From positions 1 through 11,129 of the forward strand of contig RPOS01000234.1 in assembly GCA_003820635.1 (NCBI GenBank): a DNA stretch of 11,129 bases, in the 5' to 3' direction. Positions within the stretch are counted from its first letter, which is position 1. Every line of letters starts with the position of its first letter. This document shows positions 1 to 7,131 of this stretch, one piece after another. The notes under the pieces are model-generated. The model searched no databases. It saw only the letters and a program-made list of their open reading frames with translations, and was not told the origin of the DNA. A program made the translations under genes and the position numbers. Source of the stretch: Verrucomicrobiaceae bacterium. Its GTDB lineage: Bacteria > Verrucomicrobiota > Verrucomicrobiae > Verrucomicrobiales > Akkermansiaceae.

Positions 1-2296
1 GGCCGTTGCCCGTATCGACCACGGCAGCAAACTGCCCAACGGCCTCGCTCATTTTGCCCACCGCCTCGCCGATCACGGCGACCGTTTGCCCAATGCCTGC
101 CACGGCCTGTTGCATTACCTCTGACGCCTGCACCATGCTGTCGTTTGCCTGGCGCTCGGCGCGGAGCTGCTCAATCTGACCATCGGTAGACTCGACCCTG
201 TTTCGGCGCAGTTGGTTCTCCAACATCATCGCCTCGATCTCAAGCGCTGTTTTCTGGTCAATCTGCGGCGCGGCCTGAGTGGCGCCGCTCTGGGGTTGCA
301 TCGCGGCCTCAGCCTCGCCTCCGATCTTGACCATGATCTCGGCTGTCTTGGCCTGCGTGAGCTCTGCGTCGGCCACCGTGTTGACCACATCGGCGCGGGC
401 CTTGGCTGCCTTGGCCTGGGCCTCTTCGGCTGCGGCCTGCAGGAACACCGCATTCGGGTCTTGCGGCTGGCCCTGCAGCTCGATCATCATCTGTTCGGAT
501 TCCTCGTCGGTCGGCTTGATGACGCCCATCTTCACCAGGCGCATGCGGAAGTAATCCCTCACGTCGCCGATGCCCTCGCCTTCCATGTTCATCATTGCCA
601 TGGCCTGCAGGACTTGCTGGGTCTCGGCATCTTGCGTGATGGCCATCATGCCCGTCAGCGCCCGCACAGTGGCTGCGCGCTTGCTGCTGCTGCTGGGGCC
701 GACTTCAACGTTGACGTCCAGCTTTGCGCCGCTGAGATCATTCGACAGCGCCATCTCGCCGGTATCGGTGACCATCGGCTTCATCAGCTCGATCTGCATC
801 GGGTTGCCGTCAGAGCCGATGCCCTTCATCTTGCGGCCTTCCTCAACGTAGACCTCGCGGGCCATGGACAGCCACACCTCGCCGCAGCGCTTCATGGCCT
901 TGGCGAAGTTGCTCATGTAGATGAACGTCTGCATGTCCAGGCGCGTCTGGATCAACTCCACGGCCTTGCCGGAAGTGTTCGAGACCATCTTGTCGGCCTG
1001 CTGCGAGGAGCCCAGAATCTCCTGCATGTCAGACTCTGTGATCTGCAGCAGCGCGGCCATCGCAGGCGGGATCGTCGGGCTCTTGGTGTACGCCACCGGC
1101 CCAGCTGCCTGCTGGCTTCCGTCGGGACCGCTGATCGGGTTGACCAGCAGATACGGGTAGTTGCGCAGGTTGTCGTCGGCCCACATGACCTGGTGACCTG
1201 CGACCTGCTCAGGCAACAGGATCGGCTTCTCGACACTCGACAGCGCGCTGATCTCGGCGAGCTTCGACAGCTGCATGTTCTTCAGGCGCTGGCTGTCCTT
1301 GGCCAGGCGCACGTGGCCCATGCAACGCTCAATGTTGTCCACGAACCAGCGCTTACCGTAGTTCGGGATCACCGGGATGCACTCGCCTGCGATGAACCCG
1401 GAGTCCTCGAGCTCCTTGCCGCCGCTCATCAGGTACTTGCGAACGCGCTTGCGCTTGATCTTGCGCTGCCGAACCTCGACGCTGCCAATGGCGGCCAGCG
1501 TGTCCTCAAGCGTCTCGTCGGCGTCGAACTCGCTCTGTCGGTATTTCTCCTCGGTGCCGTCAATGGCCCGGAACACGCGGATGGTCTCGGTGACGTCCTC
1601 GACTTTGAAGTATTGCGCCACGAACACAACGTCCGGCGTCTGCCAGTCGAACTCGTACTGGTGGACGATCTTCGGCCAGTCGGTCGGGTCGTCTCCAAAC
1701 TCCGCGATGTAGCTAGCCCGCGTCATGCTGGAGACCACGAACGCGAACCGGGCGTCGGACTTGTCCTGGCGCTTGGCGTTCAGGTCGAAGTAGACGCTGG
1801 AGTCCGCGTCAAAGATCGGCTCGATGCGGATGCGCTGGCGCTCGTTGTCGGGGTCGCCCTCGTCCTCGTAGACGGTGCGCAGGCGCCACGCCCCAATCCC
1901 GCCGCCCACGGCCTCCTCGAAGGCGTTGTCATAGGCTTCATCGGCCACGCTGTCCTGCTCGTCGGCCCGGTACAGGGCGTCGCAGGTCTCTGCCAGCTTG
2001 TCGGCCTCTGGGCCGCCGCCATCCTTCGGCGTGAAGTCCACCGTCACGCGGTTGGCGCGGTACTCGTTGATGATGCGGATCACGGACAAATGAACTTTGT
2101 TCACCTCCATGCGCGGCTTGTTCTCGTAGATGTCGCGCAGCGGGCCTTCCCACTGGCTGCCGGCCAGGCTGTAGAAACGGCGGTCCTGCAAGCACTGCAG
2201 GCGCTCGTCGCGCAAGGCGGTCTGAATGTCGTTGAACTGCCGCAGCGCTTCCTGATGCAGGTTCATGAGCCTCTGCTCGGTGGATATGCGCGCCAT
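1..2296 (-). CDS. P22-type phage portal protein (3' end cut by window)
   Basis: The portal is the dodecameric ring at the head vertex through which DNA is pumped in and ejected, and it docks the terminase. I read 765 codons from the ATG at 2296 to base 2 without a stop, so the C-terminus lies outside the window. The N-terminal half shows the P22 gp1 signature: NKVHLSVIRIINEYRANR (66-83), GGGIGAWRLRTVYEDE (131-146), DPDNERQRI (148-156) and the block around YFDLNAKRQDKSDARFAFV (169-187). From about residue 600 it becomes Ala/Glu/Gln-rich and helical, matching the gp1 C-terminal barrel. It is already longer than the roughly 725 aa of P22 gp1. GGAG stands 5 nt before the ATG. It follows terL by 33 bp, in the usual terS-terL-portal order. 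A 699-aa open frame on the opposite strand is a shadow. Confidence 0.93.
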   Translation of the reverse strand, partial: MARISTEQRLMNLHQEALRQFNDIQTALRDERLQCLQDRRFYSLAGSQWEGPLRDIYENKPRMEVNKVHLSVIRIINEYRANRVTVDFTPKDGGGPEADKLAETCDALYRADEQDSVADEAYDNAFEEAVGGGIGAWRLRTVYEDEGDPDNERQRIRIEPIFDADSSVYFDLNAKRQDKSDARFAFVVSSMTRASYIAEFGDDPTDWPKIVHQYEFDWQTPDVVFVAQYFKVEDVTETIRVFRAIDGTEEKYRQSEFDADETLEDTLAAIGSVEVRQRKIKRKRVRKYLMSGGKELEDSGFIAGECIPVIPNYGKRWFVDNIERCMGHVRLAKDSQRLKNMQLSKLAEISALSSVEKPILLPEQVAGHQVMWADDNLRNYPYLLVNPISGPDGSQQAAGPVAYTKSPTIPPAMAALLQITESDMQEILGSSQQADKMVSNTSGKAVELIQTRLDMQTFIYMSNFAKAMKRCGEVWLSMAREVYVEEGRKMKGIGSDGNPMQIELMKPMVTDTGEMALSNDLSGAKLDVNVEVGPSSSSKRAATVRALTGMMAITQDAETQQVLQAMAMMNMEGEGIGDVRDYFRMRLVKMGVIKPTDEESEQMMIELQGQPQDPNAVFLQAAAEEAQAKAAKARADVVNTVADAELTQAKTAEIMVKIGGEAEAAMQPQSGATQAAPQIDQKTALEIEAMMLENQLRRNRVESTDGQIEQLRAERQANDSMVQASEVMQQAVAGIGQTVAVIGEAVGKMSEAVGQFAAVVDTGNG

Positions 2297-2329
2297 GCTG
2301 GCTCCGATTGATTTCCTTGCGGGATTATG

Positions 2330-3556
2330 CTACCAGCGGCTGGTAGTAGGCAATGGCACTGCTGAGACCTGCCGCGTGACCGCTGCGGCACGCCTCATGC
2401 CCTCGCAAGCGTACCTCAAAGCGTCAATGACGTGATTGTGCTTGTCCTGCAGCACCGGCAGGATCTGGCCTGTCAGCGGATCGGACTTGTACGAGTAGTG
2501 CGTCAGCTCGTCAATTGTGTGCAGGCAGCGCGGGTGCACCACGATGTCATAGGACTTCAGCCATTCGATGCCCTCCTCAACGCTGCGCGGGCCTTTGACG
2601 GCTGACAGGATCTTGGGGAACCCATGCCTGCGCATGTGGCTGATGGTCTCGGGCCTCGAGCTGTCGGCCACCATGGGCCATCTCTCGGCCTCTGGCACGG
2701 TCATGAACAGATCGGGCGTGTTCATGATCTCGCAGCCCACCATATAGGCTTCGTGGTCGATGTAGAGCGTGCGGCCGACAACGTGGCAGCGCACCAGCAC
2801 CGTCGGGTCGGTGGCGAAGCCCCAGTCGGCGCCCAAGCGGTGGATGGCGTCCTTCGGTGAGTCGAAGTCCTCGACCTTCCAGTTCTGGAACACGCGGGCT
2901 GTGCTGTTGCTGAGGTAGCCGCCGCGCCAGACGTGCGCGTACTTGTCCGGGTCTCGGCCACGGTCATATTCCATCTCGGCCCGCAGGACGTCAGGAAACC
3001 ACGGGTTCTGCTCGAAGTTCACCTCAAGCACCACGGCGTCAGGCGGCGGCTTCGGGCCGCGAAGCAGCTGGTCCACCGGGTCAGAGTCCTGGCTCGGGTT
3101 CCAGGTGAACCACAGTTCAGAGTCCGGCTTGCGAATCGTCGGCCGCAACAGGTCCAGGCTGCGCTGGCTCAGGCTCTGCGCTTCCTCGACCCAGGCGCGG
3201 TCGTAGCCTTCCAGGGACTTGATCGAGTCCGCTGTGTGGTTCTGCATGCCCTGGAAGATGATCAGCCCGTCGCCGCGCTTGGACTTGATCACGGCCTCTT
3301 GCACCTCGAAGTAAGCGCCAGCGTTCAGCGCCTCGATCTTGAGCTCCAGCAGGCGCTTCACGGACTGGCTCAGGGACTTCTGCACCTCGCGCACGCAGAC
3401 GCTGCGGCTGGTCGGGTCCATGATGTGGGCCTCAATCAGCATCTCAGCGAACAGGTGCGACTTGCCCGAGCCTCGGCCGCCGTGAGCGCCCTTGTACCGC
3501 GCCTGGCCCAGCAACGGCAGCGCCCACTCCGGGGTTTCGATGCGCAGGGTGGTCAC
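2330..3556 (-). CDS. terL: Terminase large subunit (packaging ATPase/nuclease)
   Basis: This is the motor that cuts concatemeric phage DNA and drives it into the prohead by ATP hydrolysis. It has 408 aa. The Walker A loop GRGSGKS is at 27-33, the Walker B strand AWVEEA at 121-126 with adjacent acidic residues 124-125, and the coupling motif FTWNP at 150-154. The C-terminal RNase H-like nuclease follows, with likely metal ligands D244 (GADWGF), D298 (VADSSRPE) and D378 (NHVIDALRYA). The ATPase part resembles Sf6 gp2 and the Terminase_3/PBSX family, and the length is normal. The start is GTG. Its GTGA overlaps the TGA of terS and I see no convincing Shine-Dalgarno sequence of its own, so translation is probably coupled to terS. 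Confidence 0.95.
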   Translation of the reverse strand: MTTLRIETPEWALPLLGQARYKGAHGGRGSGKSHLFAEMLIEAHIMDPTSRSVCVREVQKSLSQSVKRLLELKIEALNAGAYFEVQEAVIKSKRGDGLIIFQGMQNHTADSIKSLEGYDRAWVEEAQSLSQRSLDLLRPTIRKPDSELWFTWNPSQDSDPVDQLLRGPKPPPDAVVLEVNFEQNPWFPDVLRAEMEYDRGRDPDKYAHVWRGGYLSNSTARVFQNWKVEDFDSPKDAIHRLGADWGFATDPTVLVRCHVVGRTLYIDHEAYMVGCEIMNTPDLFMTVPEAERWPMVADSSRPETISHMRRHGFPKILSAVKGPRSVEEGIEWLKSYDIVVHPRCLHTIDELTHYSYKSDPLTGQILPVLQDKHNHVIDALRYACEGMRRAAAVTRQVSAVPLPTTSRW

Positions 3557-3975
3557 TTAACCACCACGCGCTCGATGCGATGCACCAGCGGAGATTCTTT
3601 GTCGCCGCTGATCTCGATTTTCTCGCCGTATTTCTTCGGCGCGAGTTTCGATAACAGCCACTTGCGAGTATCTACCTGGAGTTTGTGCTTTTGCACAGCG
3701 GCCCAGTCCTTCCGGCCATCGGGGGTTTCTCCGACATCGACGTCGGATAACTCCATGACCTCGTTGGCAATGCGTTCGACGAAGTTTTCCCTCGCGCGTG
3801 CGTAGGCTTCCGCAAGCGCCGCGTCTTCCTCCGCCCAGCGTGTGAACGTCTGCATAGGGATTCCAGCCTGCTGGCACGCCTTAAAGCAGCTCATGCCAGA
3901 GTCCATCGCCTTGATGACCTTCTCTGCGATCTCGGCCCGCTCAGGGCTTCCTGGCTTGGTTCGTTTGTTTGCCAT
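3553..3975 (-). CDS. terS: Terminase small subunit, Sf6 gp1-like
   Basis: The small subunit forms the oligomeric ring that recognises the packaging start site and regulates TerL. From the ATG at 3975 it has 140 aa. An N-terminal helix-turn-helix spans about 28-48 (SCFKACQQAGIPMQTFTRW). A long helical region follows (50-76). The conserved stretch VDTRKWLLSKLAPKKYG at 101-117 is typical of Sf6 gp1-type and related phage small terminases. I chose ATG 3975 because AGGAG sits 5 nt upstream. A GTG eight codons further upstream (3999) has no such site. The gene overlaps terL by GTGA, and noncoding DNA with tandem repeats lies directly upstream. Confidence 0.88.
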   Translation of the reverse strand: MANKRTKPGSPERAEIAEKVIKAMDSGMSCFKACQQAGIPMQTFTRWAEEDAALAEAYARARENFVERIANEVMELSDVDVGETPDGRKDWAAVQKHKLQVDTRKWLLSKLAPKKYGEKIEISGDKESPLVHRIERVVVK

Positions 3976-4043
3976 GTTTGCTCCTATGTTAGTGACCACT
4001 CAGGGACGCAGGGGCGCCAGGGTCGTCGATTTCCATATAGGCT

Positions 4044-4067
4044 ACGCGATTACGCGCTTTCGCGCTT
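4044..4067. repeat. Three tandem 8-bp repeats (iteron-like)
   Basis: On the plus strand the units read ACGCGATT, ACGCGCTT and TCGCGCTT with no gap between them. The second and third differ at one position and the first differs from the second at one. Short tandem units next to AT-rich DNA are typical of protein-binding arrays in origins or packaging sites. The function is inferred. Confidence 0.5.
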
Positions 4068-4107
4068 TCTTCCCATTCCCCCTATATATCCTGTCTTTTA
4101 CTTGTTA

Positions 4108-4134
4108 AGTGTCCCTAGTGTCCCTACTGTCCTT
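4108..4134. repeat. Three tandem 9-bp repeats (AGTGTCCCT type)
   Basis: The plus-strand units are AGTGTCCCT (4108-4116), AGTGTCCCT (4117-4125) and the degenerate ACTGTCCTT (4126-4134). The first two are identical. A further exact GTGTCCCTA occurs inside the 3' part of the VapE gene at 4309-4317, so the motif is not confined to the noncoding DNA. It may be a binding site for TerS or for the VapE-family protein, which is an inference. Confidence 0.5.
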
Positions 4135-4178
4135 TGTCTTGTCAAATCAACAACTTAGCGCGGGACTCCTCAGTGGCA

Positions 4179-6350
4179 CTAGGGTCGGTTGCTGTTTCCC
4201 CACGGCTCTGGAGCCAGCAAAGCGCGCACTCCGTTGGTTTTGCGGCTCATGTTGCCGTTGCGCTGACGGATCAGGTGAGCTGCTCGAGTGGCCTCTCCTT
4301 GAGTGCAGGTGTCCCTACCAAGCTCTGCCAAGAGCTGCGTTGCAGACCTCCAGCGCCATGCTGCAGCGGGCTCAGACCACCGAAGGCCAGACGAAATCAG
4401 ATCCTCTATGGGATCAATGACCTCATAGGTCTTGTTGTGTTCTTCGAGTGATTCGTGCTCCTCGCCTTGCAGCGTCCACGGTTCTCCAGCTTGGTACAGC
4501 ATCAGGACTTCCGCCCACAGCTGCTGCATGTCAATGCCGTGGTCGTACTCAATGGACTTGCACTCAATAACCCAGAATCTGCGGTTCCCGGTTTGGTCGT
4601 GCAGAAACTCTCGAGGATTCACGCTGGCAAAAAATACTGTGCGCCTTGCAAACTCTGATTCCTTGCGTGCGTAGGCTCTGCGCAAAATATCCTTGTCGCG
4701 TGTCAGAAACGCCTTGAGCTGGGCAATATCTGACTTGCGGAATGTCGCGTCCAGTTCCCCGAGTTCGACCAGCCAATGGCTGACAACCTGTTTCACGCTG
4801 TCGCGGTCGTCTGGCCGCAGCATCATGCCGTCCTGCACCACGCCGAGGTCTTTCGGCACCAGGCGCTTGAACCATGCCGTCTTGCCCATGTACTGCGCGC
4901 CCTGGAAGACAAGCACACCGTGCGCTGATACGCCGTTCGGGTTGAACGCAGCGGCCACCGCAGAGATCAGCCAGCGGCGCATGATGGTGTTTTTCAGAGC
5001 CTCTTCGCCGTGCGATGCAACTGTATCGTAGAGGTCTTGCAGGCGGCTCTGGCCGTCCCATGGCTTGCTCTCGATCCAGTTTGCCACTGGGTTGTGCAGG
5101 TTGCGGTCGGCCATGTAGGTGATGTAGTCACCCACCTTGCCGGTCGGCATGCGCAGGCGTTCGCACCATGACATCAGCCACGCGATGCTGGCGTTGCCTC
5201 GGTTGTCCAGGCTGAACGCCTCGTCAGGGATCATGATCTCCTCTTCCTTGGAGATCACGTTGTACCTGACGGTGACGCCCAGGCGGCGGCATATCTCGGC
5301 CAGGTTCTCGATGGTGGACAGTGCGCGGCCACGATACTCATCGGGCAGCGGAGCGTTGATGGCCGTGATCTCTCCGGTGTCGGAGTCGATGATCTCGGAC
5401 GATACAGTCGCCACCGCTGCGCTCGGCCGCCATACCGAAACCCTCTGAAGCATCCAGGCCCTACAGTCGGCCCAGGACGTGAACTCTGAGTCGGCTGCGT
5501 CCCACCCGTCGGGCTGGCCTGAGACGTCCAGAACCTTGACCTCGGTGGCCCGCTCATGGATGATCTGGGCCACGCGCTCCATGGCCTTTCGGCCAGGCTC
5601 GTCTGCGTCCGGCCACAACAGCACCTTGCGGCCTGCCAGCGGCGTCCAATCGGCCTTGTCTGCGGCCATGGCGCCTGCGGGCCATGTCACCACCGCGTAG
5701 AGACCAGCGAATCGTCGTGCAGCGTCTGCGGCCTTCTCGCCTTCGACTACCAGCACCGCAGCACCGGGACGCTCTGCGAGCTCTTGGAGACCGTACAGCG
5801 GACGCGGTGACGGCCACTGGCCCATGCCCCAGCGTTCGCCGTCCCAAGTCCATGGGATGATCTGCTTGCGCTCGCCTTGAGGATCGTAGCGGGCGATGTA
5901 GCCCAGCACCTCGCCGTCTGCGTTGCGGTACGTCCACCGCGCCGATGGCTTGCCATAGCGAGTGTGCACACACGGACACTCCGCGAAGTCCGCAGGCACT
6001 GGCGTGACAACGCGCCTAGCGGGTTCTGCCGGTGGCGCTGCGTGCGCGTGACCGTTGACGCGCTTGGCCGGCTTTGTCTCACCGCCGAGATGTCGATATG
6101 CATCGCCCATGGGCAGCTCGTAGATCGCGGCGTAAAGGCTCACCAGATCGCTGCCGTGGTCACCAGTTGCGAAGTCTGACCATGCGCCTGTTGCGAGGTT
6201 GATCTTGAGGGATTGACCGGCTGCACCGCTGAGATCGCCAGCGACCCAGGAATTGCCGCGCTTGCGGCCGGCTGGGAGCCAGGATGCGAGGTGAGTTTCA
6301 GCCGATGCGAGGAGTTGACGGGCCAGGCCGTCGAAGTCGAGGCCGGCCAT
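4179..6350 (-). CDS. VapE-family primase/helicase with TOPRIM domain
   Basis: This is a probable phage replication protein of 723 aa. Residues about 33-90 align in style with a primase zinc-ribbon (LKINLATGAWSDFATGDHGSDL) but contain no cysteines. A TOPRIM-like domain follows: VVEGEKAAD at 201-209 and the acidic pair in WPDADEPG at 246-253. The C-terminal half is the virulence-associated E (VapE) AAA+ helicase-like domain. It has Walker A GAQYMGKT at 484-491, a Walker B-like WLVELGELD at 526-534, a sensor region VFFASVNPREF at 572-582 and an arginine finger in GNRRFWVIE at 588-596. The ATG lies 2 nt after the stop of the 99-aa gene and has no Shine-Dalgarno sequence, so re-initiation is likely. 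It presumably primes and unwinds phage DNA at the origin. The family is clear, but biochemical activity is not shown by sequence. Confidence 0.9.
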   Translation of the reverse strand: MAGLDFDGLARQLLASAETHLASWLPAGRKRGNSWVAGDLSGAAGQSLKINLATGAWSDFATGDHGSDLVSLYAAIYELPMGDAYRHLGGETKPAKRVNGHAHAAPPAEPARRVVTPVPADFAECPCVHTRYGKPSARWTYRNADGEVLGYIARYDPQGERKQIIPWTWDGERWGMGQWPSPRPLYGLQELAERPGAAVLVVEGEKAADAARRFAGLYAVVTWPAGAMAADKADWTPLAGRKVLLWPDADEPGRKAMERVAQIIHERATEVKVLDVSGQPDGWDAADSEFTSWADCRAWMLQRVSVWRPSAAVATVSSEIIDSDTGEITAINAPLPDEYRGRALSTIENLAEICRRLGVTVRYNVISKEEEIMIPDEAFSLDNRGNASIAWLMSWCERLRMPTGKVGDYITYMADRNLHNPVANWIESKPWDGQSRLQDLYDTVASHGEEALKNTIMRRWLISAVAAAFNPNGVSAHGVLVFQGAQYMGKTAWFKRLVPKDLGVVQDGMMLRPDDRDSVKQVVSHWLVELGELDATFRKSDIAQLKAFLTRDKDILRRAYARKESEFARRTVFFASVNPREFLHDQTGNRRFWVIECKSIEYDHGIDMQQLWAEVLMLYQAGEPWTLQGEEHESLEEHNKTYEVIDPIEDLISSGLRWSEPAAAWRWRSATQLLAELGRDTCTQGEATRAAHLIRQRNGNMSRKTNGVRALLAPEPWGNSNRP

Positions 6351-6352
6351 TG

Positions 6353-6652
6353 TCAGATGGGGTCAGAGTCTGGGACCAACCACATGAGATCCGGGTCGTT
6401 GTGCGTGACGTTTTCCTTTGCTTCGTCGCACAACTCCCAGGCCAGCCCCCATGCCCGCATCTGCTCTTGTGTTGGTTGCTGTTGACGGCTCCACATGACC
6501 GTCAGCTCGCCCTTGTGGTCATGGATCGCATCAATCAGCAATGCGGCTTGATTTTCAGAAATCCCGTAGATTGCGCAAAAGCAATAACGGGCTTTTTTCA
6601 GGCGGTCGATCCGCCATCCTTCGGTCTCCGACCGATTGGCACTGATGAGCAT
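6353..6652 (-). CDS. Unidentified 99-aa protein, coupled to the VapE gene
   Basis: I do not recognise this family. The protein is soluble-looking, with no signal peptide or membrane segment. It has a basic N-terminal part (RIDRLKKARY, 14-23), a probable helix at 31-46 (ISENQAALLIDAIHDH), a segment rich in Gln and Trp (MWSRQQQPTQEQMRAWGLAW, 53-72) and an acidic end. AAGGAG lies about 6 nt before the ATG at 6652, a strong site. It is the first gene behind a probable promoter and its stop is 2 nt before the VapE start. It may therefore be a replication accessory factor, which is only inferred from position. The reading frame and start are well supported. Confidence 0.75.
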   Translation of the reverse strand: MLISANRSETEGWRIDRLKKARYCFCAIYGISENQAALLIDAIHDHKGELTVMWSRQQQPTQEQMRAWGLAWELCDEAKENVTHNDPDLMWLVPDSDPI

Positions 6653-6692
6653 CGCTCACTCCTTAGGGCACTACGGTTGCGCTCTGTGCGCG

Positions 6693-6721
6693 CCCGCTGG
6701 CCGGCCCAAACAACCAGCGGG
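6693..6721 (-). promoter_or_regulatory. Stem-loop at the predicted 5' end of the 99-aa/VapE transcript
   Basis: A perfect 8-bp inverted repeat, CCCGCTGG (6693-6700) and CCAGCGGG (6714-6721), encloses a 13-nt loop. On the minus strand it begins at about the first or second base of the transcript predicted from the promoter at 6729-6759. It has no following T-tract, so it is not an intrinsic terminator. A 5'-end hairpin could stabilise the mRNA or be a protein-binding site. Confidence 0.45.
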
Positions 6722-6728
6722 AAGGTTC

Positions 6729-6759
6729 AGTATAGACCCGCAGCGCGGGCCCTAGTCAA
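6729..6759 (-). promoter_or_regulatory. Probable sigma70 promoter for the 99-aa and VapE genes
   Basis: On the minus strand, -35 TTGACT (6759-6754) and -10 TATACT (6734-6729) are separated by 19 nt, slightly long. Each box has one mismatch to consensus. Transcription would start near 6722, about 70 nt before the ATG at 6652. The spacer itself contains a small dyad, CCCGC-GCT-GCGGG (6749-6737), which could bind a regulator. The -35 lies just past the stop of the SSB-like gene, in the only sizeable gap inside the replication operon. Confidence 0.5.
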
Positions 6760-6762
6760 GCG

Positions 6763-7131
6763 TCAAAACGGTATATCTGAGTCCATATCGTCAAAGTTCG
6801 TCTTCGGCTTCGCCGCCGCCTGACGCTCGCGTTCTGCACGCTCACGGATGGCCATGGCATCACGCTGATCCTGGGTCATACGAGGTGCAGGCGCGGCAGC
6901 AGGTGCAGCGGCCGGGCCGTAGCCGGCCTGCTCGTCCTTCGGCTTCACAGACAGGCTCATGTACTTCTGCCCGGCCAGCTTGGTGCCGTCGCGCCCTTGC
7001 TTGATCCAGGCCGAAAGCCAGTATTCGCGGCCGTCCACATTGATGCTGCCCCGGTAGTCCGGGCGGCTTTCGTTGCCTTGCTTGTCGTTCTTGGCCAGAA
7101 GGCCGCTGTTAGTCCGATCGTATTCAGTCAT
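6763..7131 (-). CDS. SSB-like small protein with acidic C-terminal tip
   Basis: The protein has 122 aa. The compact N-terminal part holds a strand-rich core: YRGSINVDGREYWLSAWIK at 26-44 and KYMSLSVKPK at 56-65. An Ala/Pro-rich linker (about 70-84) and a charged helix (88-108) follow. It ends in FDDMDSDIPF, which copies the acidic tip by which bacterial SSB proteins recruit partner enzymes. A role in binding single-stranded DNA or replication partners is therefore plausible, though I do not see a canonical SSB OB-fold and cannot name the family. The start is ATG 7131 with GAGG 4 nt upstream. It overlaps the preceding gene by ATGA. An open frame reaching back to 7302 is Pro/Arg/His-rich shadow sequence and was not used. 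Confidence 0.75.
   Translation of the reverse strand: MTEYDRTNSGLLAKNDKQGNESRPDYRGSINVDGREYWLSAWIKQGRDGTKLAGQKYMSLSVKPKDEQAGYGPAAAPAAAPAPRMTQDQRDAMAIRERAERERQAAAKPKTNFDDMDSDIPF

Larger units (their letters stand above)
3976..4178. other. Noncoding, repeat-bearing region between terS and the VapE gene
   Basis: This is 203 bp without a convincing gene, the longest such stretch in the window. It holds an 8-bp tandem repeat (4044-4067), a relatively AT-rich part with TATATAT at 4083-4089, and a 9-bp tandem repeat (4108-4134). A consensus -35 TTGACA lies on the minus strand at 4145-4140. Seventeen nt further is only a poor -10 (GACACT, 4122-4117), so a promoter for terS-terL-portal is possible but weakly supported. 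No intrinsic terminator with a T-tract follows the VapE stop codon. Its position and repeats suit a replication origin, a terminase recognition site or a late control region, and the sequence alone cannot choose between them. Confidence 0.5.

Noticed and set aside
212..2311. A 699-aa open frame on the plus strand
   Set aside because: It is antisense to the portal gene, which has a clear P22-type protein, a ribosome-binding site and correct neighbours. The frame is His/Leu/Val-rich with no domain, as expected of a shadow in GC-rich DNA.
2933..3805. A 290-aa open frame on the plus strand
   Set aside because: It lies opposite terL and terS, whose motifs are unmistakable, and it shows no recognisable domain.
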